Positions 45,550 through 54,688 of a DNA stretch of 64,000 bases are shown in pieces. Every line of letters begins with the position of its first letter. The first letter of the stretch is position 1. Under the pieces are notes generated by a model that saw only the letters and a program-made list of their open reading frames with translations, did no database searches and was not told the DNA's origin. Made by a program: the position numbers and the translations under genes. This stretch comes from Flavobacterium azizsancarii (lineage in GTDB: Bacteria > Bacteroidota > Bacteroidia > Flavobacteriales > Flavobacteriaceae): the NCBI RefSeq assembly GCF_027980145.1, contig NZ_JAMZNK010000019.1, forward strand, positions 35,942-99,941. The letters are read 5' to 3'.

Positions 45550-46869
45550 ATGAAAAACCAATTTTTTTCCAGGCAATTAATTGCAATTGCTTCTTTGATG
45601 ATGCTTACAGTTTCGTGTAATAATGATGATGATTTTACAGCGCCTCCTGTAATAAAAGGCGAGCAGCAATTGAAAGATACTTTGACCATTGGAAAAACAC
45701 TACAGTTAAACTCGAAATTAGCAGATAGAAAAAATGTGTCCTTTGAATGGGCAGTAAATGGAAGTGTTGTAGGGTCTGATTCTACTTATGTTTTTAAACC
45801 GGAAACCAGAGGTGATTTTAAAATTACAATGACAGCCAAAAATGAAGGTGGAAAAGTAGCTCTTACCTATGATATCCATGCATACGGAGCATATGAGAAT
45901 GGTTTTTATGTAATCAACGAAGGATGGTTTGGTCACGGAACAGGAACGGTAGGGTTTTATAGATACGATACAAAAGCCATAGAAGATAGTGTTTTTGTAA
46001 AAGTAAATCCGGACAAAGATTTAAAACCGGCATCCTCTACATTAGAATTTGGAACTATCATTAATAAAAAACTATTTTTAGTTTCTAAAGTTGGCGGACC
46101 GGTAGTAGTAGCAGATGCTTATTCTCTAAAAGAAGAGAAAAGAATCCCTGCAAAAGGCGGAAACGACTGGCGTGCGGTAGTAGGTATTGATGAAAATCAA
46201 GCTTTGTTAACAGCCAGTAAAGGGATATTTAAGCTTAATCTTAATACGATGGAGGTTAGTGGGCAAATCGAAGGCGTTACAGGCCAGGTAGGAGATGTTG
46301 TTAAGGCAAACGGTTATATTTTTGCATTGTCAGCTACAAAAGGTGTTATTGTTATTAATGCTTCAACATTGACAGTCGAAAAAACGATTCCGGGAATAGT
46401 TTTAGGATTTGCTGTTACCGATGATAAAAAAGTTTGGGCTGCAGGAGGTAAAAATCTTATCAGTATAGACTCAAATACGCTTGAAGTAAAAGAAATTGCA
46501 TTAGGTTTTCAGGCTTACGGAAGTTGGGGAGCATGGCATCCGGGATCTATAACGGCTGCTAAAAATGATATTTTTATTGCTAAAAATGGTAGTTTTAGCG
46601 GTGGTAAACAAGTGTATAAGTACAGTGGTACTCCAGAGTCTCTTAGTGCGCCTTTTATTACATTAACAAATTCAAATATCTTATATGGGGCAGGAATTGG
46701 ATATGATCGAAAGAAAAACACTTTGGTGGTAAATACAGTAAATGAAGGTTTTGGTGTGAATTTCGCAATCAATAATCTTTATCTGTTCAATGCTGACTCA
46801 GGAGCTAAAACAGAATCCGTAAATTATTCAGGATATTATTTCCCTGCAGTTTCGGTGTTTCATCAATAG
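45550..46869 (+). CDS. BtuG-like DUF5074 surface lipoprotein
   Basis: This 439-residue lipoprotein (Cys23 after MLTVS) has a PKD-like N-terminal domain at about residues 30-112 and then a seven-bladed-propeller-like region of the DUF5074/YncE type (GFYVINEGWFGHGTGTVGFY at the start). In Bacteroides, proteins of this type (BtuG) bind B12 on the cell surface with very high affinity and hand it to BtuB. The B12 riboswitch upstream fits this. No BtuB receptor is adjacent here, which is odd. Confidence 0.8.
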   Translation: MKNQFFSRQLIAIASLMMLTVSCNNDDDFTAPPVIKGEQQLKDTLTIGKTLQLNSKLADRKNVSFEWAVNGSVVGSDSTYVFKPETRGDFKITMTAKNEGGKVALTYDIHAYGAYENGFYVINEGWFGHGTGTVGFYRYDTKAIEDSVFVKVNPDKDLKPASSTLEFGTIINKKLFLVSKVGGPVVVADAYSLKEEKRIPAKGGNDWRAVVGIDENQALLTASKGIFKLNLNTMEVSGQIEGVTGQVGDVVKANGYIFALSATKGVIVINASTLTVEKTIPGIVLGFAVTDDKKVWAAGGKNLISIDSNTLEVKEIALGFQAYGSWGAWHPGSITAAKNDIFIAKNGSFSGGKQVYKYSGTPESLSAPFITLTNSNILYGAGIGYDRKKNTLVVNTVNEGFGVNFAINNLYLFNADSGAKTESVNYSGYYFPAVSVFHQ

Positions 46870-46907
46870 TTTTTTTTGGAACCGGATTTTAGAAAAAAAA
46901 ATTAACT

Positions 46908-47025
46908 GCAAAGATAGCAAAGTAAAAAACGCAAAGTTCGCAAAGCTTTATCATAAAGCTTTGCGAACTTTGCGTTTTTAAACGTAGTCCTAAATAAAAA
47001 ATCTTTGCGCTCTTTGCGGTAAAAA
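46908..47025. repeat. Very long perfect hairpin of the GCAAAG repeat family
   Basis: Arms 46925-46950 and 46954-46979 are perfect 26-base reverse complements with a three-base loop. The arm reads AAAAACGCAAAGTTCGCAAA and continues to GCTTTA. Outer flanks (TTAACTGCAAAGATAGCAAAG and CTTTGCGCTCTTTGCGGT) add a partial outer layer. It follows the BtuG-like gene and could stop transcription from both directions. Confidence 0.9.
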
Positions 47026-47075
47026 AACGGTCAATTTTCGGATTCTTGGCGGTTGAAAAACTATTAAAAACAAAA

Positions 47076-47100
47076 AACCCGAATATTTCTATTCGGGTTT
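47076..47100 (-). terminator. Terminator of tRNA-Phe
   Basis: The stem AACCCGAATA/TATTCGGGTT with loop TTTC lies just after the tRNA 3' end on the minus strand and is followed by T residues. Confidence 0.88.
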
Positions 47101-47106
47101 TAACGG

Positions 47107-47179
47107 TGGTGCCTCCAGGGATCGAACCAGGGACACATGGATTTTCAGTCCATTGCTCTACCATCTGAGCTAAGGCACC
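47107..47179 (-). tRNA. tRNA-Phe (GAA)
   Basis: The reverse complement folds as a full cloverleaf: acceptor GGTGCC/GGCACC, D-arm with AGCTCAGATGGTAGAGC, anticodon arm TGGACTGAAAATCCA with anticodon GAA, and T-arm with GGTTCGATCCC. The length is 73 bases. The discriminator is A and the genome does not encode CCA (the next bases are CCG). The terminator lies directly downstream. Confidence 0.97.
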
Positions 47180-47278
47180 GTGCTGATTGCGGGTGCAAAG
47201 ATAGAATCATTTTTCATTTATCCAAAACATTTTTTTAAAAAAATCAATTCGTATCTTCGCACTGATAAAAAAGTAAAG

Positions 47279-48013
47279 ATGATTTTAACGGTTGATGTTG
47301 GAAATACTCGAATTAAAGCAGCTGTCTTTGAGGGAAATACTGTTCTTGAAAATTTTGTTTTTGAGAAAAATGAGCTTGAAAAAAAAATTGAAAAAATTTT
47401 AGAAAAATTTCCAAACTGCTCTGATTTGGTTGTTGCATCAGTTGGAAACATCGATAAGCAATCTTTTTTGACGTTCGAAAACGAATTAAAAATTCATTTT
47501 TTAACGAATGAAGATGTTTATCCTTTTGTAAATAAATATGCGACCCCAAAAACGTTAGGGATCGACAGAATGGTTTTGGCTTCGGGAGCAACACTGCAGT
47601 TTCCTAAACAAAACAGATTAGTCATCGATGTAGGAACCTGCATTACCTACGATTTTATCGACGAAAATGATAATTATTTGGGAGGAGCCATATCTCCGGG
47701 ATTACGATTACGTTACGAAGCATTGCATAATTACACCGCTAAACTGCCTTTGCTGGCTTTTGAGGCGCCTGAGTTGTATATAGGAAACTCAACAACACAA
47801 GCCATTCATTCCGGCGTTGTAAATGGGTTCGTCTATGAGATTGACGGTTTTATCGATGAATATCGAGCAAACTTTTCAAATTTTATAATAATTTTAACGG
47901 GAGGAGATGCAGTTTTTTTGGCTAAACGATTAAAAAATACCATATTTGCCAATTCAAATTTCCTTTTAGAAAGTTTGAACCAAACATTTCAATATAAAAT
48001 CGACAATGATTAA
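47279..48013 (+). CDS. coaX: Type III pantothenate kinase
   Basis: This 244-residue enzyme catalyses the first step of coenzyme A synthesis, phosphorylation of pantothenate. The family motifs DVGNTRIKAAVFEGN at the start, VGTCITYDFI in the middle and GGAISPGLRLRYEAL are visible. I use the ATG at 47279, since the frame to 47180 would run into the tRNA. A near-consensus -7 element TATCTTCG lies at 47252-47259. Its stop overlaps the start of the next gene by eight bases. Confidence 0.93.
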   Translation: MILTVDVGNTRIKAAVFEGNTVLENFVFEKNELEKKIEKILEKFPNCSDLVVASVGNIDKQSFLTFENELKIHFLTNEDVYPFVNKYATPKTLGIDRMVLASGATLQFPKQNRLVIDVGTCITYDFIDENDNYLGGAISPGLRLRYEALHNYTAKLPLLAFEAPELYIGNSTTQAIHSGVVNGFVYEIDGFIDEYRANFSNFIIILTGGDAVFLAKRLKNTIFANSNFLLESLNQTFQYKIDND

Positions 48014-49238
48014 AAAAATTATAGTAAGCGCTTGTTTGCTTATCTCGTTCGTTTCATTTGCTCAACAGGGTACAGCTTCTCCTTATTCTTTCTTCGGAAT
48101 TGGAGATGTCAGATTTAGAGGAACTCTTGAAAATAGGTCTATGGCAGGGGTTTCGGTAGAGCAGGATAGTATCCATTTGAATATCGAAAATCCATCCAGT
48201 TATGCCAGTTTAAGACAAACTGTTTTTACAGTTGGAGGAACATTTGGTTCATCTACTTTAAAAACTACAGATGAATCTGCAAAAGCACAAAGATCTACTT
48301 TTGATTATTTAGCGTTGGGAATCCCAATGGGAAAATTTGGAGCAGCGTTTGGTTTAGTACCTGTAACTTCAGTTGGATATAAAATTCTAAATGACCAGAC
48401 AGCGATAGTAGACGGAACAAGTTCACAACTTCAGGGAAAAGGTGGAGTTAATAAAGTATTTGCAGGTTTAGGATATAAAATTACACCTAAGTGGAATATT
48501 GGAGCTGATGCACAATATAATTTTGGTAAAATTACAACTACAAGTGTTGAGCTTGCTACAGGAGTTCAAAACGGTACTCAGGAAACAAATACTTCTGAGT
48601 TGTCCGGGGTTAGTTTTAATATTGGTACTATGTATCAAACAAAAATTGATAAAAAATTAAGTTTGTTTACGAGTTTGAGCTATACTTTTGCAAGTACATT
48701 AAACTCAAACAGTACAAGGTTTATTACGGTAGATGGTGATCCGGATCCTTATGAAGGAGCTGCACAGGAAACTAATTTAAAACTGCCAAACAAAATAACA
48801 TTTGGTGCAGGTATAGGACAGGCAAGAAAATGGTTAGTAGGTACTACACTTGCTTTTCAAGGTAACGGACAACTTGCGAATTATTATAATGCAGCAGATA
48901 ATGTGCGTTATGAAAAGTATCAGAAATATGCAATTGGTGGATATTATATCCCTAATTACGCTTCATTTACCAGTCATTTAAGCAGGATCACGTACAGAGC
49001 CGGATTAAAATACGAGAAACTGGGTCTTGTTGTTAATAACGAATCAATCAATGATGTGGGAATGAGTTTAGGTGCCGGGATTCCTCTTGGTAACGGATCT
49101 TTCTCAAATGTAAACGTTGGTGTGGAATTTGGTAAAAGAGGAACAACTTCTGCAGATTTGATTCAGGAGAACTATTTCAACTTTAGTTTGAGTTTTTCTT
49201 TCAATGACAGATGGTTCGTGAAAAGTAAATTCAACTAA
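48006..49238 (+). CDS. Putative outer membrane beta-barrel protein
   Basis: The 410-residue protein has a signal peptide ending SFVSFAQ and a body of repeated amphipathic beta-strands with glycine- and aromatic-rich turns, ending FSFNDRWFVKSKFN. It looks like an outer-membrane barrel of FadL/OmpP1-like size. I do not recognise a precise family. The start overlaps coaX by eight bases, and lptC follows, which suggests a link to envelope assembly. Confidence 0.65.
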   Translation: MIKKIIVSACLLISFVSFAQQGTASPYSFFGIGDVRFRGTLENRSMAGVSVEQDSIHLNIENPSSYASLRQTVFTVGGTFGSSTLKTTDESAKAQRSTFDYLALGIPMGKFGAAFGLVPVTSVGYKILNDQTAIVDGTSSQLQGKGGVNKVFAGLGYKITPKWNIGADAQYNFGKITTTSVELATGVQNGTQETNTSELSGVSFNIGTMYQTKIDKKLSLFTSLSYTFASTLNSNSTRFITVDGDPDPYEGAAQETNLKLPNKITFGAGIGQARKWLVGTTLAFQGNGQLANYYNAADNVRYEKYQKYAIGGYYIPNYASFTSHLSRITYRAGLKYEKLGLVVNNESINDVGMSLGAGIPLGNGSFSNVNVGVEFGKRGTTSADLIQENYFNFSLSFSFNDRWFVKSKFN

Positions 49239-49289
49239 AGATACACTTTTGCGTTTTTTTAAGCTCGTACAATTTACTACATTTGGCAA

Positions 49290-49847
49290 ATGAATTTACC
49301 AAAGAGATATATTATAGCGGTTGTCACAGTTTTTACTGTGACACTGTTTTTTGGATGCGAAAGTAATTTTAAGGAAGTTCAGAAAATTAATTTCTCAGAG
49401 TTTGTTCCCGGAAGTGATGCAGATACTGTTAATATCAAATACACTGATTCCGGATTAATTACAGGAGTTCTTAAAAGTCCAAAAATGTTAGATTATTCCA
49501 ATTTGGATTTCCCTTTTACGGAGTTTCCAAAAGGAATCGATGTTACATTATACGATAAAAAACAAAAGCGTACTTTTATAGTGTCAAATTATGCGGTTTC
49601 GTATAAGCCAACCGGCATAATAGATTTACAGGGAAAGGTCAAAATTACATCAGAAACAGGGCAGATACTCGAAACGGAACAATTGTTTTTCGATCAGAAA
49701 AATGAATGGTTTTATACTGAAAGAAAGTTTAAGCTTACAGATGCAAAAGGAATTTCTTACGGTCAGGGAATAGATTTTAGTAAAGATTTTAAAGTGATTA
49801 ATTCGCAACGAGTAAGTGGCGAAATAGAATCAGACGAAAAAATATAA
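49290..49847 (+). CDS. lptC: LPS export protein LptC
   Basis: The 185-residue protein has an N-terminal membrane or lipoprotein anchor (LFFGC with Cys23) and an LptC-type beta-jellyroll: the stretch SGLITGVLKSPKMLDY, then VTLYDKKQKRTFIVSN, and KITSETGQILETEQLFFDQK. LptC carries lipopolysaccharide from the inner-membrane LptBFG to LptA. It lies in a rightward string with the barrel protein upstream and the CNNM protein downstream. Confidence 0.85.
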   Translation: MNLPKRYIIAVVTVFTVTLFFGCESNFKEVQKINFSEFVPGSDADTVNIKYTDSGLITGVLKSPKMLDYSNLDFPFTEFPKGIDVTLYDKKQKRTFIVSNYAVSYKPTGIIDLQGKVKITSETGQILETEQLFFDQKNEWFYTERKFKLTDAKGISYGQGIDFSKDFKVINSQRVSGEIESDEKI

Positions 49848-49849
49848 TT

Positions 49850-50044
49850 ATGAATTATTTAAAATATACACAGTACGTTTACTTGGCATTTGCCGTTTAC
49901 TTTATTTATGACGGAGTTATAAAAATAAACGAAGGTAATGATGGTGCTACCCTGAGTTTTATAATTGCGGGTATGGCAGTTTTTATGTTCTTCTTCAGGA
50001 GAAAATTTGCCAGGAAATTTGATGATCGTAACAAAAAACAGTAA
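49850..50044 (+). CDS. Small membrane protein
   Basis: This 64-residue protein has two hydrophobic helices (YVYLAFAVYFIYDGVIKI and LSFIIAGMAVFMFFF) and a basic tail. It lies three bases after lptC and four bases before the next gene, so it is probably part of that operon. I know no function. Confidence 0.6.
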   Translation: MNYLKYTQYVYLAFAVYFIYDGVIKINEGNDGATLSFIIAGMAVFMFFFRRKFARKFDDRNKKQ

Positions 50045-50047
50045 AAA

Positions 50048-51310
50048 ATGGAAATTGGTATTATAATACTATGTTTAATACTATCAGCATTTTTTTCAGG
50101 AATGGAAATAGCTTTTGTTTCCTCGAATAAAATTTATCTTGAAATAGAAAAAAAACAAGATAATTTTTTATCACAAATCTTAACGAAACTTACCGAAAAT
50201 CCCTCGAAGTTTATCGCTGCAATGCTTATTGGTAACAATGTCGCATTGGTTGTTTATGGTTTTTATATGGGAGATTTGATTCTGGAATGCATTGTCAATT
50301 TAGGATTTCATTTCTCTGATTTAACAAGTTTATTGGTTCAAACCATACTTTCGACTTTTATCGTTTTAATAACAGCAGAGTTTTTTCCTAAAGTTTTTTT
50401 TCAGATCTATGCCAATTCATTAATTAAGTTTTTTGCAATTCCGGCATATCTGTTTTATAGGCTGTTTTATTACATTTCCACTTTTTTTATCTGGATATCA
50501 GATTTTGTATTGCAAAAATTTTTCAAGACAGAGGGCGATCAGGTTCAATTGTATTTTAGTAAAATAGAACTGGGAAATTATATTACAGAGCAAATGAATT
50601 CTGTTGAAGATGATGATGAAGTAGATTCCGAAATTCAGATTTTTCAAAATGCTTTAGAATTCTCAGGAGTAAAAGCACGCGATATAATGACACCTCGTAC
50701 AGAGATAGTCGATATTGATTTGTTTGACAGTATTGCAGAGCTTAAGGAGTTGTTTATAGAAACAGGTTATTCTAAGATAATAGTCAGTCAAAACTCAGTA
50801 GATGATATTGTGGGTTATGTGCATTCATTTGATCTGTTTAAAAAGCCCAAAACAATAAAATCAGTTTTAATGACTGTTGAATTTGTTCCTCAGACTATTT
50901 TGATAAAAGATGCGCTGAATTTATTGATTAAGAAAAGAAAGAACGTAGCGGTTGTTTTAGATGAATACGGAGGGACCTCAGGGATCATTACAATAGAAGA
51001 TATAGTTGAAGAGCTTTTTGGAGAGATTGAAGATGAGCACGATTCAGATGAAGAAGAGTTGATCGAACAGGAATTAGGCGAAGGCAGGTATTTATTTTCT
51101 GCCAGATTAGATGTTGAGTACTTAAACGAAACTTATAAGTTATCTATTCCTGAAGAAGATTCTTATGGAACATTAGGCGGTTTTATTGTTAATTCTACCA
51201 AGGAAATTCCTCAAAAAGGTGACGAAATAGTGATAGACAGCTATCATTTTGTGATTGAGGAAGCTTCAAATAAGAAAATCGAATTGGTGAAATTGACGAT
51301 AAAAGAGTGA
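50048..51310 (+). CDS. CNNM/CorC-type transporter-associated protein
   Basis: This 420-residue protein has an N-terminal DUF21/CNNM membrane domain with about four helices (residues 1-150), then a CBS pair at about 200-330 and a C-terminal CorC_HlyC domain at about 345-420. The motif RDIMTPRTEIVDI marks the first CBS repeat. Family members are linked to magnesium or cation handling and are often mislabelled hemolysins. It is also similar to GldE-type proteins of Bacteroidota. Confidence 0.88.
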   Translation: MEIGIIILCLILSAFFSGMEIAFVSSNKIYLEIEKKQDNFLSQILTKLTENPSKFIAAMLIGNNVALVVYGFYMGDLILECIVNLGFHFSDLTSLLVQTILSTFIVLITAEFFPKVFFQIYANSLIKFFAIPAYLFYRLFYYISTFFIWISDFVLQKFFKTEGDQVQLYFSKIELGNYITEQMNSVEDDDEVDSEIQIFQNALEFSGVKARDIMTPRTEIVDIDLFDSIAELKELFIETGYSKIIVSQNSVDDIVGYVHSFDLFKKPKTIKSVLMTVEFVPQTILIKDALNLLIKKRKNVAVVLDEYGGTSGIITIEDIVEELFGEIEDEHDSDEEELIEQELGEGRYLFSARLDVEYLNETYKLSIPEEDSYGTLGGFIVNSTKEIPQKGDEIVIDSYHFVIEEASNKKIELVKLTIKE

Positions 51311-51358
51311 TTTTTTAAATTAATGAAAAAAATTGTGTAAAATAAAACCCTAGTTGTA

Positions 51359-51387
51359 TTGTTATTAACTAGATAATTGTATTTTCG
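51359..51387 (+). promoter_or_regulatory. Likely promoter of the PpiD-like gene
   Basis: TTG at 51359-51361 and TATTTTCG at 51380-51387, spaced 18 bases, match the consensus except one base. It gives the gene its own start in addition to read-through from the upstream string. Confidence 0.5.
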
Positions 51388-51418
51388 CAAACTGAATATA
51401 AAATTAACGATAATAAAA

Positions 51419-53518
51419 ATGGCAGTTTTAGCAAAAATTAGACAACGTTCGGCTTTATTGATAGGTGTTATTGCACTTGCATTATTTGCATTTATAATAG
51501 AAGGTATCTTTACCTCTAAAGGTGGAGGATCTAGTGCAAAGGATGTAGGAAGCATCGACGGAAAAGATATTTCATTTGAAGACTTTAGAGTTAAAGTTAG
51601 TAATGCTGAAAAAAGTGGTCAAGGAATTACTTCCACTGAAGCTGCAAACAGAGTTTGGGATCAAGAGGTTTCGATCGCATTATTATCATCTCAGTTTGAT
51701 AAATTAGGATTAAGAGTTGGTGAGAAACACTTACTTGAAGTTTTAAAATCAGATCCGAATATTGGTAAAAACCCAATGTTTTTAAATGCAGCCGGAGCTT
51801 TTGATGTAGCTAAATTTAAAGAATACTTTAAAGCTAATCCTGAGGCAGCACAATATATCTCTGAAAAAGAAAAAGATGCTGAATTAAATGCAAAATTCCA
51901 AATCTACAGCACATTAGTAAAAGCAGGTCTTTATACTACAGCTAGTGAAGGAAAGTTGAAATATGAAATGGAAGCTAACAAAGTAAACTTTGCTTATGCT
52001 GCTGCATTATATTCTTCTATAAAAGATAGCGATGTAAAAATTTCTGATTCAGAAATTGTAGATTATATGAAGAAAAACGAGAAGAAATTCAAAGCGGATG
52101 CAACTCGTGAAATTCAATATGTTTTAGTAGAAGACAAAGCTTCAAAAGAAGACGAAGCTGAAATTAAAGCAAAAATCACTGCTTTATTAAACGGAAGAGT
52201 AGAGTACAACGCAAAAACAGGTAAAAATGATACTTTGCCAGGTTTTAGAAATGCAACTAACATTGCTGAATTTGTAAACTCAAACTCTGATGTTCCTTAC
52301 GATTCAACTTATGTGCCTAAAAATGCTTTACCTGCTATCGATGCTGATAAATTATTCAGTTTACCTGCCGGAGCAATATACGGACCATACGTTTTTGGAA
52401 GATACTATGCTATTTCTAAATCTTTAGGATTTAAAGCAGGTGTTAATGCAAAAGCAAGTCATATCTTAATTGGTTATGAAGGATCTCAAACTCCAAACCA
52501 AAAAGAAAAAAGAACAAAAGAAGAAGCTAAAGCTAAAGCAGAAGAAATTCTTGCTCAGGTTCAGGCAAATCCGGATAGTTTCATGATGTTGGCTTTTACA
52601 AGCTCTGATGATTCATCTGCACAACAAGGTGGTGATTTAGGATATTTTGGTCCAAACCAAATGGTAAAACCATTCAATGATTTTGTATTCAATAACCCAA
52701 TAGGAAAAGTTGGTTTAGTAGAAACTCCTTTTGGATTTCACATTATCAAAATTACTGATAAACAAGACGGAATTCGTTTAGCTACAATTGCTCAGAAAAT
52801 TGAGCCATCTGAAGCTACTTCTGATAAAGTATTTACATTAGCAACTAAATTTGAAATGGATGCTGCAAAGAAAGATTTCAATGCAACAGCAAAAGAATTA
52901 GGTTTAAAAGTTGCTCCTCCTGTAACTGCAAAAGCTATGGATGAAGCATTTGGTCCTCTAGGAAACCAACGTAACATCGTGAGATGGGCTTATGATAAAG
53001 AAACTAGTGTTGGAGACGTAAAACGTTTTGAGATCGCTAATATTGGACACGTAATTGCTCAATACAAAAGTGAGAACAAATCTGGTTTAGTTTCTGTAAC
53101 AGTAGCAAGACCATATGTTGAGTCAATCTTGAAAAATAAGAAAAAAGCTGAAATGCTAAAAGCTAAAATGACAGGTGCTACAATAGAAGCTATTGCTAAA
53201 AGCGCTGGTGTAGCAGTTCAACAAGCGGCTGATGTTACTATGGAGAATCCTGTTTTATCTGGTGGAGTTGGACAAGAGCCTAGAGTTGTTGGTAATGCAT
53301 TTGCATTAACTCCAAATAAAATCTCTGCTCCAATTGAAGGAAATACAGGAGTTTATGTGGTAAAAAATATTAGTACTGTAAAAGCACCTGCTCTTACAAA
53401 CCATGCTGAGTATGTTGCTAAAGTAAAAGCTCAAAGCGCAAATGATGCAAGTAGAATTTTACCGGCTTTAAAAAGCAATGCTAAGATTGAAGATAACAGA
53501 TTACAATTTAATTACTAG
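51419..53518 (+). CDS. Parvulin-type peptidyl-prolyl isomerase, PpiD-like
   Basis: The 699-residue periplasmic foldase has a single N-terminal membrane helix (about residues 12-33), a SurA_N-like chaperone region, and a parvulin domain at about 344-465 (AKASHILIGYEGSQ, GGDLGYFGPNQMVKPFND, GFHIIKITD). A long C-terminal region follows. It catalyses proline isomerisation and helps fold secreted or outer-membrane proteins. I use the ATG at 51419 rather than the open frame at 51377, because the promoter lies between them. Confidence 0.9.
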   Translation: MAVLAKIRQRSALLIGVIALALFAFIIEGIFTSKGGGSSAKDVGSIDGKDISFEDFRVKVSNAEKSGQGITSTEAANRVWDQEVSIALLSSQFDKLGLRVGEKHLLEVLKSDPNIGKNPMFLNAAGAFDVAKFKEYFKANPEAAQYISEKEKDAELNAKFQIYSTLVKAGLYTTASEGKLKYEMEANKVNFAYAAALYSSIKDSDVKISDSEIVDYMKKNEKKFKADATREIQYVLVEDKASKEDEAEIKAKITALLNGRVEYNAKTGKNDTLPGFRNATNIAEFVNSNSDVPYDSTYVPKNALPAIDADKLFSLPAGAIYGPYVFGRYYAISKSLGFKAGVNAKASHILIGYEGSQTPNQKEKRTKEEAKAKAEEILAQVQANPDSFMMLAFTSSDDSSAQQGGDLGYFGPNQMVKPFNDFVFNNPIGKVGLVETPFGFHIIKITDKQDGIRLATIAQKIEPSEATSDKVFTLATKFEMDAAKKDFNATAKELGLKVAPPVTAKAMDEAFGPLGNQRNIVRWAYDKETSVGDVKRFEIANIGHVIAQYKSENKSGLVSVTVARPYVESILKNKKKAEMLKAKMTGATIEAIAKSAGVAVQQAADVTMENPVLSGGVGQEPRVVGNAFALTPNKISAPIEGNTGVYVVKNISTVKAPALTNHAEYVAKVKAQSANDASRILPALKSNAKIEDNRLQFNY

Positions 53519-53543
53519 TTTTTAGTAAATAAAGGTTAAATAT

Positions 53544-53582
53544 AAAACCCGAAACGTTCTAATGAATGTTTCGGGTTTTTTT
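53544..53582. terminator. Terminator between convergent genes
   Basis: Stem AAAACCCGAAAC/GTTTCGGGTTTT has a loop of about 15 bases and a T run. It lies between the PpiD-like and GYDIA genes, which converge. Confidence 0.85.
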
Positions 53583-53651
53583 ATGAGTTGTATTTTTTGT
53601 TAACGCTCTTGAATGTTTTGAAAATTTGAAGAGACAGATAGTTTTTACTGT

Positions 53652-54569
53652 CTAATTCAATATCATTTCATTATAGGTAAGAATGGTTTCGTATCCTTTT
53701 GAAGCAAAATATGTCGTTGGGTTTTCTTTTGAAATTACCATGACAAAATCTCCTCCCCAGGCTCCAAGGCTTTTTATGACGCCATCAAAATCAGGAAAAG
53801 CAGCTTCTTTAATCGTTTTCACTTTTAGAATAGTACTCAAATGGATTTCATGTTTTTCCAAAGCATTCGCAAATTCCTTTAGTGTTTTTGCATTTAAAAC
53901 CGCCTCAGTAATTTTATTGTTGTCAATGATATTGTGCGCTAAATTTTGATTTTTATTGTTGTAATAACCATTTATCGCTGTTTTGCTATTTTGCTTTTTA
54001 TTAAGGTAAACGAAATAAATGTCTTGGGTAAAATCCGGATTAAAGCTTACAGATTCCACTAGAGGTAAGTTCTCTTCTAAGCGGTATATAATAGGAGTGT
54101 CGTTTTGTGCACAGGCAATGTCGTAACCACTGCCTCCAAAACTATTTTTTAAGAGTGTAAACGCATCGATGTTCGTCCATTGAGCAATGTTGTTCAATAA
54201 AGTAGAAGACGTTCCTAATCCCCAGTTTTTTGGGAATGTAAGTTGTGTGCTGATTTTATATCCGTCAGACTTGCTTATAAAATCGGGATTTAGAAGATAG
54301 GCTTCATGTAGAATTTGTACCAAAGTTGTCTTTACAGTTTCGGCTTTTGTATCTGTATTATTGATGATCTCAGTAAAAGAAATAGTGTCTTCGTACCAAA
54401 GGTGTTCATCAAAATCATAGCTTTTCCACTGAATTTCCTCATTTGAGGCATTCTCTACAATTAAATTTTGTCCAAATTTAGTAGGTAATGCAAAAGCTTT
54501 GGCGCCATCTAAGACTAAATATTCGCCTGTAATTAAAAGTTTTCCGTTACTGTAAAAGGTTGTTTTCAT
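53652..54569 (-). CDS. GYDIA family GHMP kinase, probable phosphomevalonate kinase
   Basis: The 305-residue protein has GHMP motifs: an N-terminal GKLLITGEYLVLDG, the ATP motif NWGLGTSSTL (about 115-124) and GGSGYDIACA (residues 145-154). The last one matches the GSGFDV-type motif of ERG8 phosphomevalonate kinases. The gene is next to HMG-CoA reductase, and no other phosphomevalonate kinase is seen in the window. The family is labelled GYDIA without a fixed function. I infer phosphorylation of 5-phosphomevalonate. The ATG at 54569 is used because the longer frame adds 20 non-conserved residues. Confidence 0.8.
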   Translation of the reverse strand: MKTTFYSNGKLLITGEYLVLDGAKAFALPTKFGQNLIVENASNEEIQWKSYDFDEHLWYEDTISFTEIINNTDTKAETVKTTLVQILHEAYLLNPDFISKSDGYKISTQLTFPKNWGLGTSSTLLNNIAQWTNIDAFTLLKNSFGGSGYDIACAQNDTPIIYRLEENLPLVESVSFNPDFTQDIYFVYLNKKQNSKTAINGYYNNKNQNLAHNIIDNNKITEAVLNAKTLKEFANALEKHEIHLSTILKVKTIKEAAFPDFDGVIKSLGAWGGDFVMVISKENPTTYFASKGYETILTYNEMILN

Positions 54570-54688
54570 GCATGTATGTTTCACATAAATTCCAATCCCA
54601 AAGCTTCGGGATAAAATTCCAAATTCCACTTATTGTTGGAATTTAGAATTTATTTAAAGATTTAATAATTTGGAATTTATAAATTGTG
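54570..54688. other. Gap with short inverted repeats
   Basis: The 119 bases between HMG-CoA reductase and the GYDIA gene contain AATTCCAAATTCCA paired with TTGGAATTTAGAATTT and a CCCAAAGCTTCGGGA phrase. They look like dispersed-repeat remnants. No gene is seen. Confidence 0.5.

Noticed and set aside
46889..47164. A 91-codon frame on the minus strand across the tRNA region
   Set aside because: It translates the tRNA-Phe gene and a repeat (the start of the peptide is a well-known tRNA artefact), so it is not a protein gene.
47180..47278. An upstream extension of coaX to 47180
   Set aside because: The extension starts at the last bases of the tRNA and has no conserved residues; the ATG at 47279 fits the family N-terminus.
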